Part shown: positions 1 through 11,186 of the stretch, in pieces | Layout of the letters: the number at the start of each line of letters is the position of its first letter | How positions within the stretch are numbered: the stretch's first letter is position 1 | NCBI GenBank assembly: GCA_903894425.1 | Contig: CAITQC010000011.1 | Coordinates: 1 to 41,229, forward strand | DNA length: 41,229 bases | Origin: an uncultured Actinomycetes bacterium | GTDB lineage: Bacteria > Actinomycetota > Actinomycetes > Nanopelagicales > Nanopelagicaceae | Reading direction: 5' to 3' | Notes under the pieces: model-generated | What the model saw: only the letters and a program-made list of their open reading frames with translations | Told to the model about the DNA's origin: nothing | Database searches by the model: none | Translations under genes and position numbers: made by a program

Positions 1-575
1 GCAGTTAACTTCTTTGGTTGCTTCTGTAAATGCTTTTGTAACTTACGAAGTGGAACTTGACCTTCACCGTCACCAACAATTACTTCGATAACTGGTACAC
101 CCGGAGCAAAGCGCTCAGTCTTCTTGTGCTCATCCTGCAATAGTTGACGCACCGTATTAGCTGAACCTTCGCCAGTTAAGACAATTCCTGCACGTCCAAC
201 ACTTCGGTGGACCATATCTTGATTACGTGAAACTGCCACGGCCGGTGTTGTAGTCCAACCCTTACGTATGGCCATCAAGACGCTTGCACCTGCACCGATT
301 TGTCCCTCAATGGAAGAGTAGGCGGCGCGACCTGCAATGCGTGTAAAGAAAAGTAGAGCTGTAAGGAAAGAAAGAGGAAGGAAGATAAAACCAATATAAA
401 TTGGGTGATCAACGACGACTCCGATACCGATACCCACGCCAAAAGTAAGCAAGAAGATTGCAATAAGTGCGGCGCCGATCCAAGGTTTAACTTGCTTGGT
501 AACAGCATAGGCATCACGAAAGGTTTGAAAGCGTGGAGTCTTGATCTTTTTTTCTTTAACTTTTCTCTTAAACAT
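1..575 (-). CDS. DUF4191-family membrane protein (C-terminus cut by window edge)
   Basis: Minus-strand open frame from ATG at 575 (MFKRKVKEKKIKTPRFQTFRDAYAVTKQVKPWIGAALIAIFLL...) running off position 1; hydrophobic segments; next to lipA as in other actinobacteria. Confidence 0.8.
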   Translation of the reverse strand, partial: MFKRKVKEKKIKTPRFQTFRDAYAVTKQVKPWIGAALIAIFLLTFGVGIGIGVVVDHPIYIGFIFLPLSFLTALLFFTRIAGRAAYSSIEGQIGAGASVLMAIRKGWTTTPAVAVSRNQDMVHRSVGRAGIVLTGEGSANTVRQLLQDEHKKTERFAPGVPVIEVIVGDGEGQVPLRKLQKHLQKQPKKLT

Positions 576-579
576 GGAG

Positions 580-1278
580 TTAGTTTAGTGGGGCAGGGGC
601 CGTTCCACCAAGGCGAGCCGGTGCCCAACGCTGGCCCACATGGCTATCGGGATAGTTGTCTTGAACCTGATGCAACATATCCAGCAATGTTTCGCGAAGA
701 TTAAGCTCTGCTTCTTCAACATTATCACCGCGTTGGTAAGAGATTGGCTCGCCAAAACTTACAGTTACGGGATAGTTCTTACGACGCAGATCTCGTTTAA
801 CACCTTTAGTCCAAATGCGTTGGCTGCCCCAGATTATTGTTGGGATTATAGGGACGCCAGCGCCCATCGCTAGTCGTACAGCCCCTGATTTAAGTCCCTT
901 AATCTCAAAGGAAGTAGAGACTGTTCCTTCTGGAAATATTCCAATAATTTCGCCAGATTTTAAAGCACGAAGTGCTGCAACAAAAGATGCCGAACCATTA
1001 CTGCGATCAACATTGATGTGGTGCATACCGCGCATCAAGGGGCCAGCTAATTTGTTATCAAAAATCTCCTTCTTGGCCATGAAGCGCACAAATCGACCGG
1101 CAGGTAATGCAGCAGTACCGGTGATAGCAAAATCTAAGTAACTAACGTGATTAATTGCAAGGATTGCGCCACCTTTGCGTGGAACATTTTCTTCGCCTTC
1201 AAAATCAAATTTAAGTCCTAGATATCTCCATAAGGATTTAATCGCAACGATAACTGGTGGATAAACCAGATCAGCCAT
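580..1278 (-). CDS. 1-acyl-sn-glycerol-3-phosphate acyltransferase (PlsC family)
   Basis: ORF 580..1341; internal Met at 1278 ([11 protein letters not shown]...) preferred because upstream part overlaps lipA; NHVSYLD (NHxxxxD-like) and FPEGTVS motifs. Confidence 0.88.
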   Translation of the reverse strand: MADLVYPPVIVAIKSLWRYLGLKFDFEGEENVPRKGGAILAINHVSYLDFAITGTAALPAGRFVRFMAKKEIFDNKLAGPLMRGMHHINVDRSNGSASFVAALRALKSGEIIGIFPEGTVSTSFEIKGLKSGAVRLAMGAGVPIIPTIIWGSQRIWTKGVKRDLRRKNYPVTVSFGEPISYQRGDNVEEAELNLRETLLDMLHQVQDNYPDSHVGQRWAPARLGGTAPAPLN

Positions 1279-2203
1279 GAGTGGCCCTGGCTTCCATCGC
1301 CTGTTTGTATAAGCGTCCTGCGCGATAGCTTGAACGAACAAGCGGTCCGCTCATTACGCCTAGGAATCCGATATCAGTGGCTTCTTTAGATAGTTCAACA
1401 AACTCTTCTGGCTTTACCCAACGTTCTACCGGGTGGTGGCGATTAGTCGGTCGCAGATATTGCGTGATTGTTATTAAGTCACAACCTGCATCGTGAAGAT
1501 CAACAAGGGCCTGTGAAACTTCTTCGCGAGTTTCGCCAAGACCAAGGATTAAGTTTGATTTCGTGATTAAACCAAAATCACGGGCCATGGATATTACGGT
1601 CAATGATTTTTCGTAAGTAAAAGCTGGGCGAATTCGCTTGAAAATGCGGGGAACCGTTTCAAGGTTGTGAGCAAAGACTTCAGGGCGAGTTTCAAAGATT
1701 TCATTAAGTAGTTGTGCCTTGGCATGAAAATCTGGGGCCAACATTTCAACGCCAGTTCCTGGGTTTAATGCATGAACTTGGCGAATCGTTTCAGCATATA
1801 GCCATGCACCCTCATCCGGTAAGTCATCACGGGTAACGCCGGTAATCGTGGCATATTTAAGCCCCATTGCTTTTACAGATTCTGCAACCTTGCGTGGTTC
1901 TTCACGATCTATTGCATCAGGCTTACCTGTATCTATATTGCAGAAGTCGCAGCGGCGAGTGCACTTATCTCCACCAATTAAAAATGTTGCCTCTTTGTCT
2001 TCCCAACATTCAAAGATGTTTGGGCACGCAGCTTCTTGGCAGACCGTGTGCAGGCCCTCTGATTTAACGAGTGTCTGTAAGCGTGTGTACTCAGGACCCA
2101 TATGAGCTTTTGTTTTAATCCATTCAGGTTTGCGCTCAATAGGAGTCTGCGTGTTGCGCGCTTCAATGCGTATTAACTTACGCCCTTCTGGTGCAAGGCT
2201 CAT
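1271..2203 (-). CDS. lipA: Lipoyl synthase (radical SAM)
   Basis: [11 protein letters not shown] radical-SAM motif plus N-terminal [12 protein letters not shown] cluster motif. Confidence 0.97.
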   Translation of the reverse strand: MSLAPEGRKLIRIEARNTQTPIERKPEWIKTKAHMGPEYTRLQTLVKSEGLHTVCQEAACPNIFECWEDKEATFLIGGDKCTRRCDFCNIDTGKPDAIDREEPRKVAESVKAMGLKYATITGVTRDDLPDEGAWLYAETIRQVHALNPGTGVEMLAPDFHAKAQLLNEIFETRPEVFAHNLETVPRIFKRIRPAFTYEKSLTVISMARDFGLITKSNLILGLGETREEVSQALVDLHDAGCDLITITQYLRPTNRHHPVERWVKPEEFVELSKEATDIGFLGVMSGPLVRSSYRAGRLYKQAMEARATHG

Positions 2204-2856
2204 GCGCTCACCTTCCTCAAAGATTCGAAAATAAATTGTTCAACTAGAGGCAGTACCTCAGTGATATTTACTGAGCGATCTAACTCTTTTTCAATCGAAG
2301 TAACTTGCGCATCAGCGATTCCGCAGGGAATGATTCGTGTGAAATTTGTTAAATCAGGACTGACATTTAGTGCGAAGCCATGCATAGTTACACCTTGAGT
2401 GACACGGATACCGATGGCGGCGATTTTACGATCACCTTTTTCATCTCGGACCCAGACTCCAGAACGCCCAGAAACACATGTTGCATCAATACCCAGCTCT
2501 GAACAAACATTGATTAACCCTGCTTCAATTTCGCGGACAAAGCCAACGAGTTCATGGGGATTTGCTAATTTCACAATTGGATATCCAACGATTTGTCCCG
2601 GACCATGCCAAGTGATTTTTCCACCACGATCCACCTCGATAACAGGTGTTCCATCCTGAGGCTTCTCAGAGTCCAAAGTTCGCCGACCAGCGGTGTATAC
2701 CGATGGGTGTTCTAACAACAACAAAGTATTGGGACGTGCTCCAGATACAACTTCTGCGTGGATATTTCTCTGGACCTGCCAGGCCTTTTCATAATCAATC
2801 ACACCATGACGGATTAAGGCGATAGCGCTTTGGCTGGATGGGGTTATGACAGGCAC
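2200..2856 (-). CDS. lipB: Octanoyl-[ACP]:protein N-octanoyltransferase
   Basis: [21 protein letters not shown] and KIAAIGIRV motifs; 4-bp overlap with lipA. Confidence 0.96.
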   Translation of the reverse strand: MPVITPSSQSAIALIRHGVIDYEKAWQVQRNIHAEVVSGARPNTLLLLEHPSVYTAGRRTLDSEKPQDGTPVIEVDRGGKITWHGPGQIVGYPIVKLANPHELVGFVREIEAGLINVCSELGIDATCVSGRSGVWVRDEKGDRKIAAIGIRVTQGVTMHGFALNVSPDLTNFTRIIPCGIADAQVTSIEKELDRSVNITEVLPLVEQFIFESLRKVSA

Positions 2857-2930
2857 ATCGCTAGCCTAAAGGTAGGCTTGCCTCCTTACCAATTAGAGAA
2901 TACGAACTCAGAGCCAAAGGGGCCACATAC

Positions 2931-5087
2931 GTGACTAGCGCCATGATGAAAAAGAGCCGACGTCCATTTATCACGGCATTAATAGTGATCTTTCTCTGGT
3001 TTGGAGCAAGTGGGGTCTTTGGGCCTCTTTTCGGAAAACTCTCTACGGTTCAGGAAAATGATAGTTCTCAGTTTCTGCCACAAAGTGCCGAGTCAACAAA
3101 GGCTGCAAAAATCATCACAAGGTTTTCAGCTGATCAAACTCAAACCATTCCAACATTGGTCCTCTTCTTAGGCGAAGTTAACGTTGACAAGATCTCGGGC
3201 CTTAACGCTCACTTAGCTACTTTGGGCTCAACGCCCATTATTGGTTCTGATGTTGCGATCTCTAAATATTTAATTCCTGGTCAGCCAGTCTTTGCCTTTC
3301 CTTCCGAAGATAAGAAGGCTTTACTAGCAAGTGTCCCTTTAACTTTCGCATCTGCGCAGGATTTATTGCCTAATGACAAACCGGTACTGCCTGAGATTAT
3401 TAAAACGCTACGCGCTGATTCTGCTGCATATGCAGCTGCAAATGGATTAACTGCAAATGTGACCGGTGTTGGTGCACTTTTGGGAGATCTCTTTGGAGCT
3501 TTCGGCGGGATCGATTCATCTTTACTGCTAACAACGTTAGGCGTTGTTGCATTCATCTTAATTATTGTTTATAGATCCCCAATTCTTTGGATCCTTCCGT
3601 TATTTGCAGCAGTCATTGCACTCTCGACCGCTGGTGGTTTGGTTTATCTATTGGCCAAGAACAATGTCATTGACTTAAACGGTCAATCTCAGGGGATCTT
3701 GTCGGTATTAGTTTTGGGAGCAGCAACTGATTATGCGCTGCTACTAATCTCTCGATACCGCGAAGAGCTTCATCACTATGAATCTCGCTTTGATGCTATG
3801 AAAGCTGCTTACCGTGGTGTTTTTGAACCGATTCTTGCATCTGGCTCAACTGTTGCAGTGAGTCTTCTTGTTCTTCTATTGAGCGATCTCTCAAGTAACG
3901 CCGGGCTTGGTCCAGTCGGAGCAGTTGGAATTGCTGCTTCAATGATTACGATTTTGACCTTATTGCCAGCTTTACTTGTGGCATTTGGTCGCTGGATTTT
4001 CTGGCCACGAATTCCACGATTTGATGATGCAAATCCTCAACTTGAAGGCACTTGGGCAAAGATTGGTGAGGCCGTTGAAAAACGTCCACGCAAACTATGG
4101 ATGATTACGGCGGTGGGGTTGGTAATTTTGGCAGGCTTCTCAACAACTCTCAATGCCAAGGGTCTTTCAACTGCCGACTCTTTCACTAAGAAGCAGGATT
4201 CGGTAGTTGGCTTAGAGCTATTAGGCGAGCATTTCCCAGGCGGTGCCGGTCAACCAACGGAAGTGATTGTAAAACAATCACAAGTGGATCAGGTACTTGC
4301 TGCTCTTGGAACAATTCAAGAAGTTGCCTCAACTGATTTAGTGCGAGTTGCACCAGTTTTGCCTGGACAACCAGTTCCTGCAGTGAAGGTATTAGATGGT
4401 CAAGTTGTTATCAATGCAACTTTATCGCTTAACCCAGATTCGGTGGCAGCGCGCGATGTAATTCCAGTGATTCGCGATGCTGTTCATGCAATTGATCCTT
4501 CCATTCTAGTTGGTGGCTCCACAGCAGTTGCATTCGATACCGATGTCTCTTCTGCCCGCGATAATCGAACGATTATTCCAATAGTTTTGGTACTGATAAC
4601 ACTTATCTTGGGTCTTTTACTTCGAAGTGTTATTTCAGCGTTATTACTTTTATCTACTGTGGTTCTTTCCTACTTTGCCACTTTAGGGGCATGTCAGTTG
4701 GTATTTGAAAATATCTTCCACTTCAAGGGTGCAGATACTTCATTCCCACTCTTTGCTTTCATTTTCCTTGTGGCATTGGGTATTGATTACAACATCTTCT
4801 TAATGACTCGTGTGCGCGAAGAATCGGCAAAGATTGGTACCCGAAAGGGTGTTATCAAGGGTCTTACGGTCACCGGTGGAGTGATTACCTCTGCTGGAAT
4901 TGTCCTAGCAGCCACATTTGGAGTTCTAGGAATCCTGCCTTTGGTCTTCTTGGCAGAACTTGGCTTTGCAGTGGCCTTTGGTGTTTTGCTTGACACCATT
5001 ATCGTGCGCAGTATTTTAGTACCAGCACTTTCATATGACATTGGAAGCAAAATCTGGTGGCCATCAAAACTTCAAAACAATAAGTAA
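2931..5087 (+). CDS. MMPL/RND-family transporter
   Basis: 718 aa, two TM blocks with ATDYALLLISRYREEL and GIDYNIFLMTRVREES motifs typical of MMPL proteins. Confidence 0.92.
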   Translation: MTSAMMKKSRRPFITALIVIFLWFGASGVFGPLFGKLSTVQENDSSQFLPQSAESTKAAKIITRFSADQTQTIPTLVLFLGEVNVDKISGLNAHLATLGSTPIIGSDVAISKYLIPGQPVFAFPSEDKKALLASVPLTFASAQDLLPNDKPVLPEIIKTLRADSAAYAAANGLTANVTGVGALLGDLFGAFGGIDSSLLLTTLGVVAFILIIVYRSPILWILPLFAAVIALSTAGGLVYLLAKNNVIDLNGQSQGILSVLVLGAATDYALLLISRYREELHHYESRFDAMKAAYRGVFEPILASGSTVAVSLLVLLLSDLSSNAGLGPVGAVGIAASMITILTLLPALLVAFGRWIFWPRIPRFDDANPQLEGTWAKIGEAVEKRPRKLWMITAVGLVILAGFSTTLNAKGLSTADSFTKKQDSVVGLELLGEHFPGGAGQPTEVIVKQSQVDQVLAALGTIQEVASTDLVRVAPVLPGQPVPAVKVLDGQVVINATLSLNPDSVAARDVIPVIRDAVHAIDPSILVGGSTAVAFDTDVSSARDNRTIIPIVLVLITLILGLLLRSVISALLLLSTVVLSYFATLGACQLVFENIFHFKGADTSFPLFAFIFLVALGIDYNIFLMTRVREESAKIGTRKGVIKGLTVTGGVITSAGIVLAATFGVLGILPLVFLAELGFAVAFGVLLDTIIVRSILVPALSYDIGSKIWWPSKLQNNK

Positions 5088-5094
5088 GGGTTAT

Positions 5095-6105
5095 ATGCGC
5101 GTAGGTATTGCAGGATATGGATTAGCTGGACGGTATTTTCACGCTCCACTTCTCAAGGGGTGTGGGTATGAAGTAGTTGCGATTCAAACTAGTAATGCCG
5201 AACGTGCGGCTAATGCAGTGGCAGATTTTCCAGATGTACATCTCGTTGCAACAATTGATGAGCTTGTTGCGCACAAACTTGATTTAGTTGTGGTCGCGTC
5301 TGCAAATCTGGCTCATGCCGAACATGCATTTGCTGCAATCAATGCCGGCATTGCCGTGGTTGTAGATAAGCCGATGGGTCGAACATTTGCAGAGACTGCA
5401 GAGATTATTTCAGCTGGAGAGCGAGCAGGTGTTCCAGTCTCAACATTTTTTAACCGACGATGGGATAGTGATTCACTAACTATCAAGAAAGTGCTGGCAT
5501 CTGGCGTACTTGGAACAATTCACCGCTTGGACTCTAGGTTTGAGCGTTTTCGCCCAGAGCTCAATAAAGATTCATGGCGTGAAAATATGAGTGCAGCCGA
5601 GGGTGGGGGACAATTACTTGATCTGCAACCACATTTAATTTCAACGGCTCTTGATTGGTTTGGTAATGCTGAACTTGTTACCTCCACGGTTCGAAATATT
5701 CGCGGTGGCGCAGATGATGATGCAGTTCTAGTTCTTAAGCATGATTCGGGCGTGCTCTCAATACTTTCAGCTAGCGCAGTTGTTGGAGCACCTGGCCCTC
5801 GTATACGAATTTTGGGAAGCAAGGGCGCACTTGTTATCAATGATCTAGATCCACAAGAAGATTTACTAAAGGCGGGCAAAATCCCTACTGGCGGCAAATG
5901 GGATGTACCGACAAAGTCAAAGACATTAATCTATCGCGGTGACGAGGTGGAAGAGATAGTTGGCGAAGATGGAAATTACGCCATTTTCTATTCATTGGTT
6001 GCCGGTGCTATTGCTGGAACAAATCCTTGGCCTATCTCTAATGACGATGCCTTGTTAGTGGCAAAGATTATTGATCAGGCCAGGAATAACGCACTGCATG
6101 TCTAG
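5095..6105 (+). CDS. Gfo/Idh/MocA family NAD(P)-dependent oxidoreductase
   Basis: MRVGIAGYGLAGRYFHAPLL Rossmann start; VVDKPMGRT motif; start moved to internal Met at 5095. Confidence 0.92.
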   Translation: MRVGIAGYGLAGRYFHAPLLKGCGYEVVAIQTSNAERAANAVADFPDVHLVATIDELVAHKLDLVVVASANLAHAEHAFAAINAGIAVVVDKPMGRTFAETAEIISAGERAGVPVSTFFNRRWDSDSLTIKKVLASGVLGTIHRLDSRFERFRPELNKDSWRENMSAAEGGGQLLDLQPHLISTALDWFGNAELVTSTVRNIRGGADDDAVLVLKHDSGVLSILSASAVVGAPGPRIRILGSKGALVINDLDPQEDLLKAGKIPTGGKWDVPTKSKTLIYRGDEVEEIVGEDGNYAIFYSLVAGAIAGTNPWPISNDDALLVAKIIDQARNNALHV

Positions 6106-7267
6106 GAAAAGCGATGTCGTTGTTATTGGCGCCGGATTAGCTGGATTAAGCGCTGCAATTCACCTACAAGAGGCTGGCCGTTCGGTAACTGTTATCGATG
6201 CCAGTGATCGCGCAGGTGGGCGAGTAAGCAGTGACCACATCGATGGATATATCTGCGACAGAGGTTTTCAATTAATTAACTCCAAGTATCCAGCCTTAAT
6301 CGAACTTGATGTGATTAATGAAATCGATTTCATCGCTGCTCCCCGTGTCATTGAAGTGAGTTTAGGTACCGAACGGGTTGCTCTGGGCGATCCTCGTACA
6401 GCGCCCTTTTCAGCGTTACATCGCGCAACCGGAACGCTGTCAGAAAAGATCAACTTCGCCCGCTTTGTTTTCTCAAAGCCAAAAGCATCGCAATCTATTG
6501 GGGCTGCACTTCGAGAAGCTGGATGCGCATCCACCTACGATCGAGTTCTTCGGCCTTTCTTGCAGGGTGTTTTCCTGACCGACCCTGACAAAGTCGATGC
6601 GATTTATGGCCATGCGGTGTTAAGAAGTTTTGTTAGCGGAGCTCCAGGTATTCCTAAGTTTGGCGTTGGTCAACTTTCGCAAGCGATTGCATCGCGTGTA
6701 CATAATCTCCAACTTAATGTCCGGGCAGAAAGAATCGTTGGAACTACGGTTCAAACCTCTGTGGGAGATTTTGCTGCCAGTGATGTCATTGTCGCCACCG
6801 ATGCAACTACCGCTGCTCAATTACTGGATCTACCTTCGGCGGCGCCAATGGTTGGCTGCATTACTTGGTACCACTCAACAGATAGCAATCCTTCAGGAAG
6901 TGGTCGCCTATTAATAGATGGGCAGAACCGCGGCCCAGTAATTAATTCAGTGGTTATCTCAGATATCTCTGCGGCATATGCACCGGCTGGAATGAATTTG
7001 ATTTCAAGCACAACAGATTTGGGAACTACTGAATCTGAAGTTCGCCGTCACCTAGCAACAATGTGGGGAGCACAGACCCGCGAATGGCAGTTGATTGCAA
7101 AGTACGAAATCCCTTCAGCGCTTCCATTACAAAGCGTGGGGAAAGCATTGACGCAGAGTACAAAGATTTCTGATCATCTCTATGTTGCGGGGGACCACAG
7201 AAGCGTTCCGTCACAGCAAGGTGCCTTATTTAGTGGAACCTTAGCTTCTCAATTAATCTTGAACTAG
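6098..7267 (+). CDS. FAD-dependent amine oxidase/desaturase-like oxidoreductase
   Basis: VVVIGAGLAGLSAAIHLQEAGRSVTVIDASDRAGGRVSSD dinucleotide-binding motif; C-terminal YVAGDHRSVPSQQGALFSG; start at Met 6098 overlapping the previous stop. Confidence 0.88.
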   Translation: MSRKSDVVVIGAGLAGLSAAIHLQEAGRSVTVIDASDRAGGRVSSDHIDGYICDRGFQLINSKYPALIELDVINEIDFIAAPRVIEVSLGTERVALGDPRTAPFSALHRATGTLSEKINFARFVFSKPKASQSIGAALREAGCASTYDRVLRPFLQGVFLTDPDKVDAIYGHAVLRSFVSGAPGIPKFGVGQLSQAIASRVHNLQLNVRAERIVGTTVQTSVGDFAASDVIVATDATTAAQLLDLPSAAPMVGCITWYHSTDSNPSGSGRLLIDGQNRGPVINSVVISDISAAYAPAGMNLISSTTDLGTTESEVRRHLATMWGAQTREWQLIAKYEIPSALPLQSVGKALTQSTKISDHLYVAGDHRSVPSQQGALFSGTLASQLILN

Positions 7268-8143
7268 TTCCTTTAGCGCATCTGTAATGTGCGGATAATC
7301 CCAAGTGAATCCAGCCTCTTGCAATATATGAGGCATAACTTTCTTGGAGCCAAGTACTTCAGTTGAAAATCCGCCCATCGCAATTTTTAGAGCTATGGCA
7401 GGCGCCGGAAAAACCGCGGGGCGGTGAAGTGCTCGGGCTAGTGCTGAGGTGAACTCTTGATTGGTGACTGGATTTGGGGAAGTCAGATTAACGGGACCAG
7501 AGATTGGATGCTCTAAGGCAAATTCAATTGCACGGATTTGATCATGCAAAGTTATCCATGACCACCACTGTTTACCCGAACCGAGTTTTCCACCAAAACC
7601 TAAACGAAATAGCGGCAACATCTTTCCAAGAGCGCCACCAGTTGGATCCAGAACTAAACCTGTGCGAATCTTTACGGTGCGAACATCGCCTGCCAGATCA
7701 GCGGCAGCTTCCCATTCGCGGCAAACAGCGGCAAGAAAATCATCGCCGACCCGATCGCTTTCAATAACGGCGCGGTTTCCGCTCTCGCCATACCATCCGA
7801 TTGCACTTGCAGAGATAAATACCTGTGGCTTCAATTCAGCTACAGCTTTTGCAATAGCTGTTGTACCCATTAAACGTGAGTTCAGAATTTCCGATTTATA
7901 TTTTTTGCTCCACCGCTTATCGCCAACTCCGACACCAGCTAAATGAATAACGGCATTGATTCCTTCTAGGGCAGTTAAATCAACATAGCCTGTTTGTGGA
8001 TCCCATTGCACTTCATCAGAGGCAACAGGAGCTCGTCGAACTAAACGTTGCACGGTATGGCCCTCGCTCTTTAAGTGGCCAACTAGAGCTGTACCTATTA
8101 GACCTGATGAACCGCTGATAGCGATTCTCTGTGGAACTGGCAT
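7253..8143 (-). CDS. TIGR01777-family SDR/epimerase-like protein
   Basis: RIAISGSSGLIGTALVGHL, VIHLAGVGVGDKRW, SASAIGWYG motifs. Confidence 0.92.
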   Translation of the reverse strand: MPVPQRIAISGSSGLIGTALVGHLKSEGHTVQRLVRRAPVASDEVQWDPQTGYVDLTALEGINAVIHLAGVGVGDKRWSKKYKSEILNSRLMGTTAIAKAVAELKPQVFISASAIGWYGESGNRAVIESDRVGDDFLAAVCREWEAAADLAGDVRTVKIRTGLVLDPTGGALGKMLPLFRLGFGGKLGSGKQWWSWITLHDQIRAIEFALEHPISGPVNLTSPNPVTNQEFTSALARALHRPAVFPAPAIALKIAMGGFSTEVLGSKKVMPHILQEAGFTWDYPHITDALKELVQD

Positions 8144-8149
8144 CAGTGT

Positions 8150-9757
8150 TTAGAGTCCCAAATCAGATTCAAAGGCGCCGCCTTCAAGGCGATCCTTCAA
8201 GGTAACAAGGAATCTAGCGGCATCGGCGCCATCTACAACGCGATGATCGTATGAAAGACCTAGATAGACCATTGAACGAATAGCGATTGTCTCGCCACCG
8301 TCTTCGCCGCGAACAACCATCGGACGCTTTACAACTGCTCCTAGTCCCAGAATTGCAACCTGCGGTTGATTAATAATCGGAGTATCAAATAAAGCTCCGC
8401 GGCTACCAGTATTAGTTAGCGTAAATGTTCCGCCACCTAATTCATCTGGAGTGACTTTGTTGTCGCGTGTGCGAGCAGCTAGATCTGCAATTTTACGTGC
8501 GATCCCACCCATGTTTAGATCGCCAGCGTTAGCAATAACCGGAACAAGTAATCCCCGTTCGGTATCGACTGCGATTCCAAGGTGTTCGGCGCCATGATAA
8601 GTAATTTGGTCACCTTCAACTGAAGAGTTGAGTACTGGGTGTTGCTTAAGCGCCTCGCATACTGCAACTGAGAAGAATGGAAGGTATGAGAGTTTGACTC
8701 CTTCACGGGCTTCAAAAGATGCTTTAGCTTTGTCGCGAAGTCGTGAAATCTTTGTTACATCTACTTCAATGACAGTTGTTAACTGTGCACTTACTTGAAG
8801 CGACTCAACCATACGGGCAGCGATAACTTTACGAAGTCTTGACATCGTCACTGTTGTTCCACGAAGTGGTGAAACGGCAACTACTGATGGCTTGGAAGTT
8901 GCTGGTGCAAGGTTTTGCATAGCAGGAGCAGATTGGGTTGGGGCTACTGGCTTTGCCATTGCTTCAACATCTTCGCGGCGAATACGTCCACCGATTCCTG
9001 TGCCCTTTACGAGTGACAGATTGACGCCAAGATCATTTGCTAATTTACGAACTAGGGGAGTTACGTATGCATCGGTTGGTTGAACAACAGGTGCAGCTGC
9101 AACAACTGGAGCAGGTGTTTGAACGACAGGGGCTACAACGACAGGGGCTGCAACGACAGGTGTACCGCTTGCACCGATCAAACCAAGTCGCGCCCCGACC
9201 GGAACAGTTGTATCAATTGCAACATCGATCGCTAGCAAAGTTCCAGCAACTGGTGAAGGAATCTCGGTATCAACTTTGTCTGTAGAAACTTCTAATAATG
9301 CTTCATCTACGGCAACTGAGTCACCAATGTTTTTTAGCCAACGAGTAACGGTTCCTTCGCTCACGCTTTCGCCAAGTGCTGGCATGGTGATAACAGTTCC
9401 GGAAGTTGTTGGTGCAACTGCAACAGGTGGTGCAACTGGTTCAGGAACGGCAACTGCAACAGGTGGCGCAACATGGGCTGCCACCGGAGCTGCCACAGGT
9501 TGTGCAGGAGCCTGTGAGGCACCATTATCAATTACTGCAAGCTCTGCGCCAACTGGAACAGTTTGATCGATCTGTACAACAATCTTTGTAAGAGTTCCGG
9601 CAACTGGTGAAGGAATCTCGGTATCAACTTTGTCAGTTGAAACTTCTAGAAGTGGCTCATCGACGTTGACATGGTCACCTTCAGACTTTAACCAACGCGT
9701 AACCGTTCCTTCGCTAACACTTTCACCAAGTGCTGGCATCGTTACTGAGAATGTCAT
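8150..9757 (-). CDS. sucB: Dihydrolipoamide acyltransferase, E2 component of 2-oxo acid dehydrogenase (two lipoyl domains)
   Basis: Two lipoyl domains (both [15 protein letters not shown]), peripheral subunit-binding domain ([22 protein letters not shown]), catalytic [13 protein letters not shown]. Confidence 0.93.
   Translation of the reverse strand: MTFSVTMPALGESVSEGTVTRWLKSEGDHVNVDEPLLEVSTDKVDTEIPSPVAGTLTKIVVQIDQTVPVGAELAVIDNGASQAPAQPVAAPVAAHVAPPVAVAVPEPVAPPVAVAPTTSGTVITMPALGESVSEGTVTRWLKNIGDSVAVDEALLEVSTDKVDTEIPSPVAGTLLAIDVAIDTTVPVGARLGLIGASGTPVVAAPVVVAPVVQTPAPVVAAAPVVQPTDAYVTPLVRKLANDLGVNLSLVKGTGIGGRIRREDVEAMAKPVAPTQSAPAMQNLAPATSKPSVVAVSPLRGTTVTMSRLRKVIAARMVESLQVSAQLTTVIEVDVTKISRLRDKAKASFEAREGVKLSYLPFFSVAVCEALKQHPVLNSSVEGDQITYHGAEHLGIAVDTERGLLVPVIANAGDLNMGGIARKIADLAARTRDNKVTPDELGGGTFTLTNTGSRGALFDTPIINQPQVAILGLGAVVKRPMVVRGEDGGETIAIRSMVYLGLSYDHRVVDGADAARFLVTLKDRLEGGAFESDLGL
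9230..9757 (-). repeat. Internal duplication of lipoyl domain within the E2 gene
   Basis: Near-identical DNA (e.g. ...ggtgaaggaatctcggtatcaactttgtc...) at about 9251 and 9605, offset 354 bp. Confidence 0.9.
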
Positions 9758-9772
9758 CTATTTTCTCCCTGG

Positions 9773-11140
9773 TTATCCGTGTGCATGTAGCGGTTTGCCG
9801 GCAAGGGCCATATGAGCTTCGCCCATTGCCTCTGACAGTGTTGGGTGTGCATGAATAAGAGGCGCGACATCTGCTGCTCGGGCCTCCCAGTTAAAGATTA
9901 ACTCTGCTTCTGCTAGCAGCTCACCGACGCGGGCGCCGACCATATGAACTCCAAGAATTGGACCATCTTTTTCAGCGACTAGTTTGATTGAACCGGCAGT
10001 AGCAAGGATTTGCGCCTTACCGTTACCAGCTAAGTCATAACTGAGTTCTACAACATCGTGGCCACGCTTTTTTGCTTCTGCAGTTGTTAAACCTACTGAT
10101 GCAACTTCTGGATCCGAGTATGTCACGCGTGGAATTCCATCGTAGTTAATTGCACGGGGATTTAATCCTGCAATCTCTTCGGCCACCAACATACCTTCGG
10201 CAAAACCAACGTGAGCAAGTTGTAGCGTCGGAATCAAATCGCCAACGGCCCAGATACCAGCAATGTTTGTGCGACATTTATCATCGACAAGAACATAGCC
10301 ACGATCCATGGTTATTCCAGCTTCTTCATAACCAAGATTTGCCGATACTGGCCCTCGACCTACTGCAACCATCAAAACCTCGGCGCTAAATTCTTTTCCA
10401 TCTTCTAGAGTGATTGTTACACCGCGTTGATCTTTAACGACAGATTTATACTTCACACCAAGTTCAAAGTTAATGCCACGCTTACGAAATGCGCGCTCTA
10501 GCTGCTTACTCGAAGATTCATCTTCAAGGGCGATCAAATGTGGTAAACCTTCAACGATTGTTACTTCGGCACCAAAAGATTTCCATACTGATGCAAATTC
10601 ACAACCAATAACACCGCCACCTAAGACGATTACAGAGCTTGGAACATAATCCAACTTAGTTCCATGGTCGGAAGTAATGATCTGCTTTCCATCGATTTCA
10701 AGGCCAGGCAAAGTACGAGCATATGAACCAGTTGCAAGGATGATGTTCTTTCCGGTGTAACGCTGACCATTTACTTCAATTGTGTCTTTAGATACTAATT
10801 TTCCGTGACCTTCGATGTAAGTGATGTTTCGAGATTTAATCAATCCCTGTAGCCCTTTATGTAGCCGTGAAATAACGCCATCTTTATATGTATTAACACC
10901 ATTCATATCGATGCCATTAAAAGTAGATTTAACGCCGAACTTGGCTCCTTCGCGAGATCCATCAGCGATTTCAGCCGAGTGCAACAGCGCCTTAGTTGGG
11001 ATGCATCCCTTATGAAGACAGGTACCGCCTACTTTTTCGGCTTCGATCAGTGCAACAGATAGGCCAAGTTGCGCACTTCGCAAGGCGCAGGCATAGCCAC
11101 CGCTTCCGCCACCTAAAATCACTAGATCAAATTGCGCCAC
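9773..11140 (-). CDS. lpdA: Dihydrolipoyl dehydrogenase
   Basis: GGTCLHKGCIPTKALL redox disulfide motif; GGGVIGCEFASVW; HAHPTLSEAMGEA C-terminus. Confidence 0.96.
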   Translation of the reverse strand: MAQFDLVILGGGSGGYACALRSAQLGLSVALIEAEKVGGTCLHKGCIPTKALLHSAEIADGSREGAKFGVKSTFNGIDMNGVNTYKDGVISRLHKGLQGLIKSRNITYIEGHGKLVSKDTIEVNGQRYTGKNIILATGSYARTLPGLEIDGKQIITSDHGTKLDYVPSSVIVLGGGVIGCEFASVWKSFGAEVTIVEGLPHLIALEDESSSKQLERAFRKRGINFELGVKYKSVVKDQRGVTITLEDGKEFSAEVLMVAVGRGPVSANLGYEEAGITMDRGYVLVDDKCRTNIAGIWAVGDLIPTLQLAHVGFAEGMLVAEEIAGLNPRAINYDGIPRVTYSDPEVASVGLTTAEAKKRGHDVVELSYDLAGNGKAQILATAGSIKLVAEKDGPILGVHMVGARVGELLAEAELIFNWEARAADVAPLIHAHPTLSEAMGEAHMALAGKPLHAHG

Positions 11141-11186
11141 CGATAGCCCCTTTTTCTCGTGCGTCAGGGGCTCTATCCTGCCGTAC

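Noticed and set aside
275-704. ORFs 275..628 (-) and 405..704 (+)
   Set aside because: They are alternative frames of the DUF4191 gene and its junction; low-complexity translations with no domain signature.
2869-2887. Possible DtxR/IdeR iron box upstream of the MMPL gene
   Set aside because: The AGG...CCT half-site spacing differs from the 19-bp consensus by at least one base; kept only as an uncharacterised palindrome.
8892-9815. Gln- and Ala/Thr-rich plus-strand ORFs over the E2 linker
   Set aside because: Shadow ORFs opposite the Ala/Pro/Val-rich linkers and lipoyl repeats of the E2 gene; composition is a by-product of codon usage.
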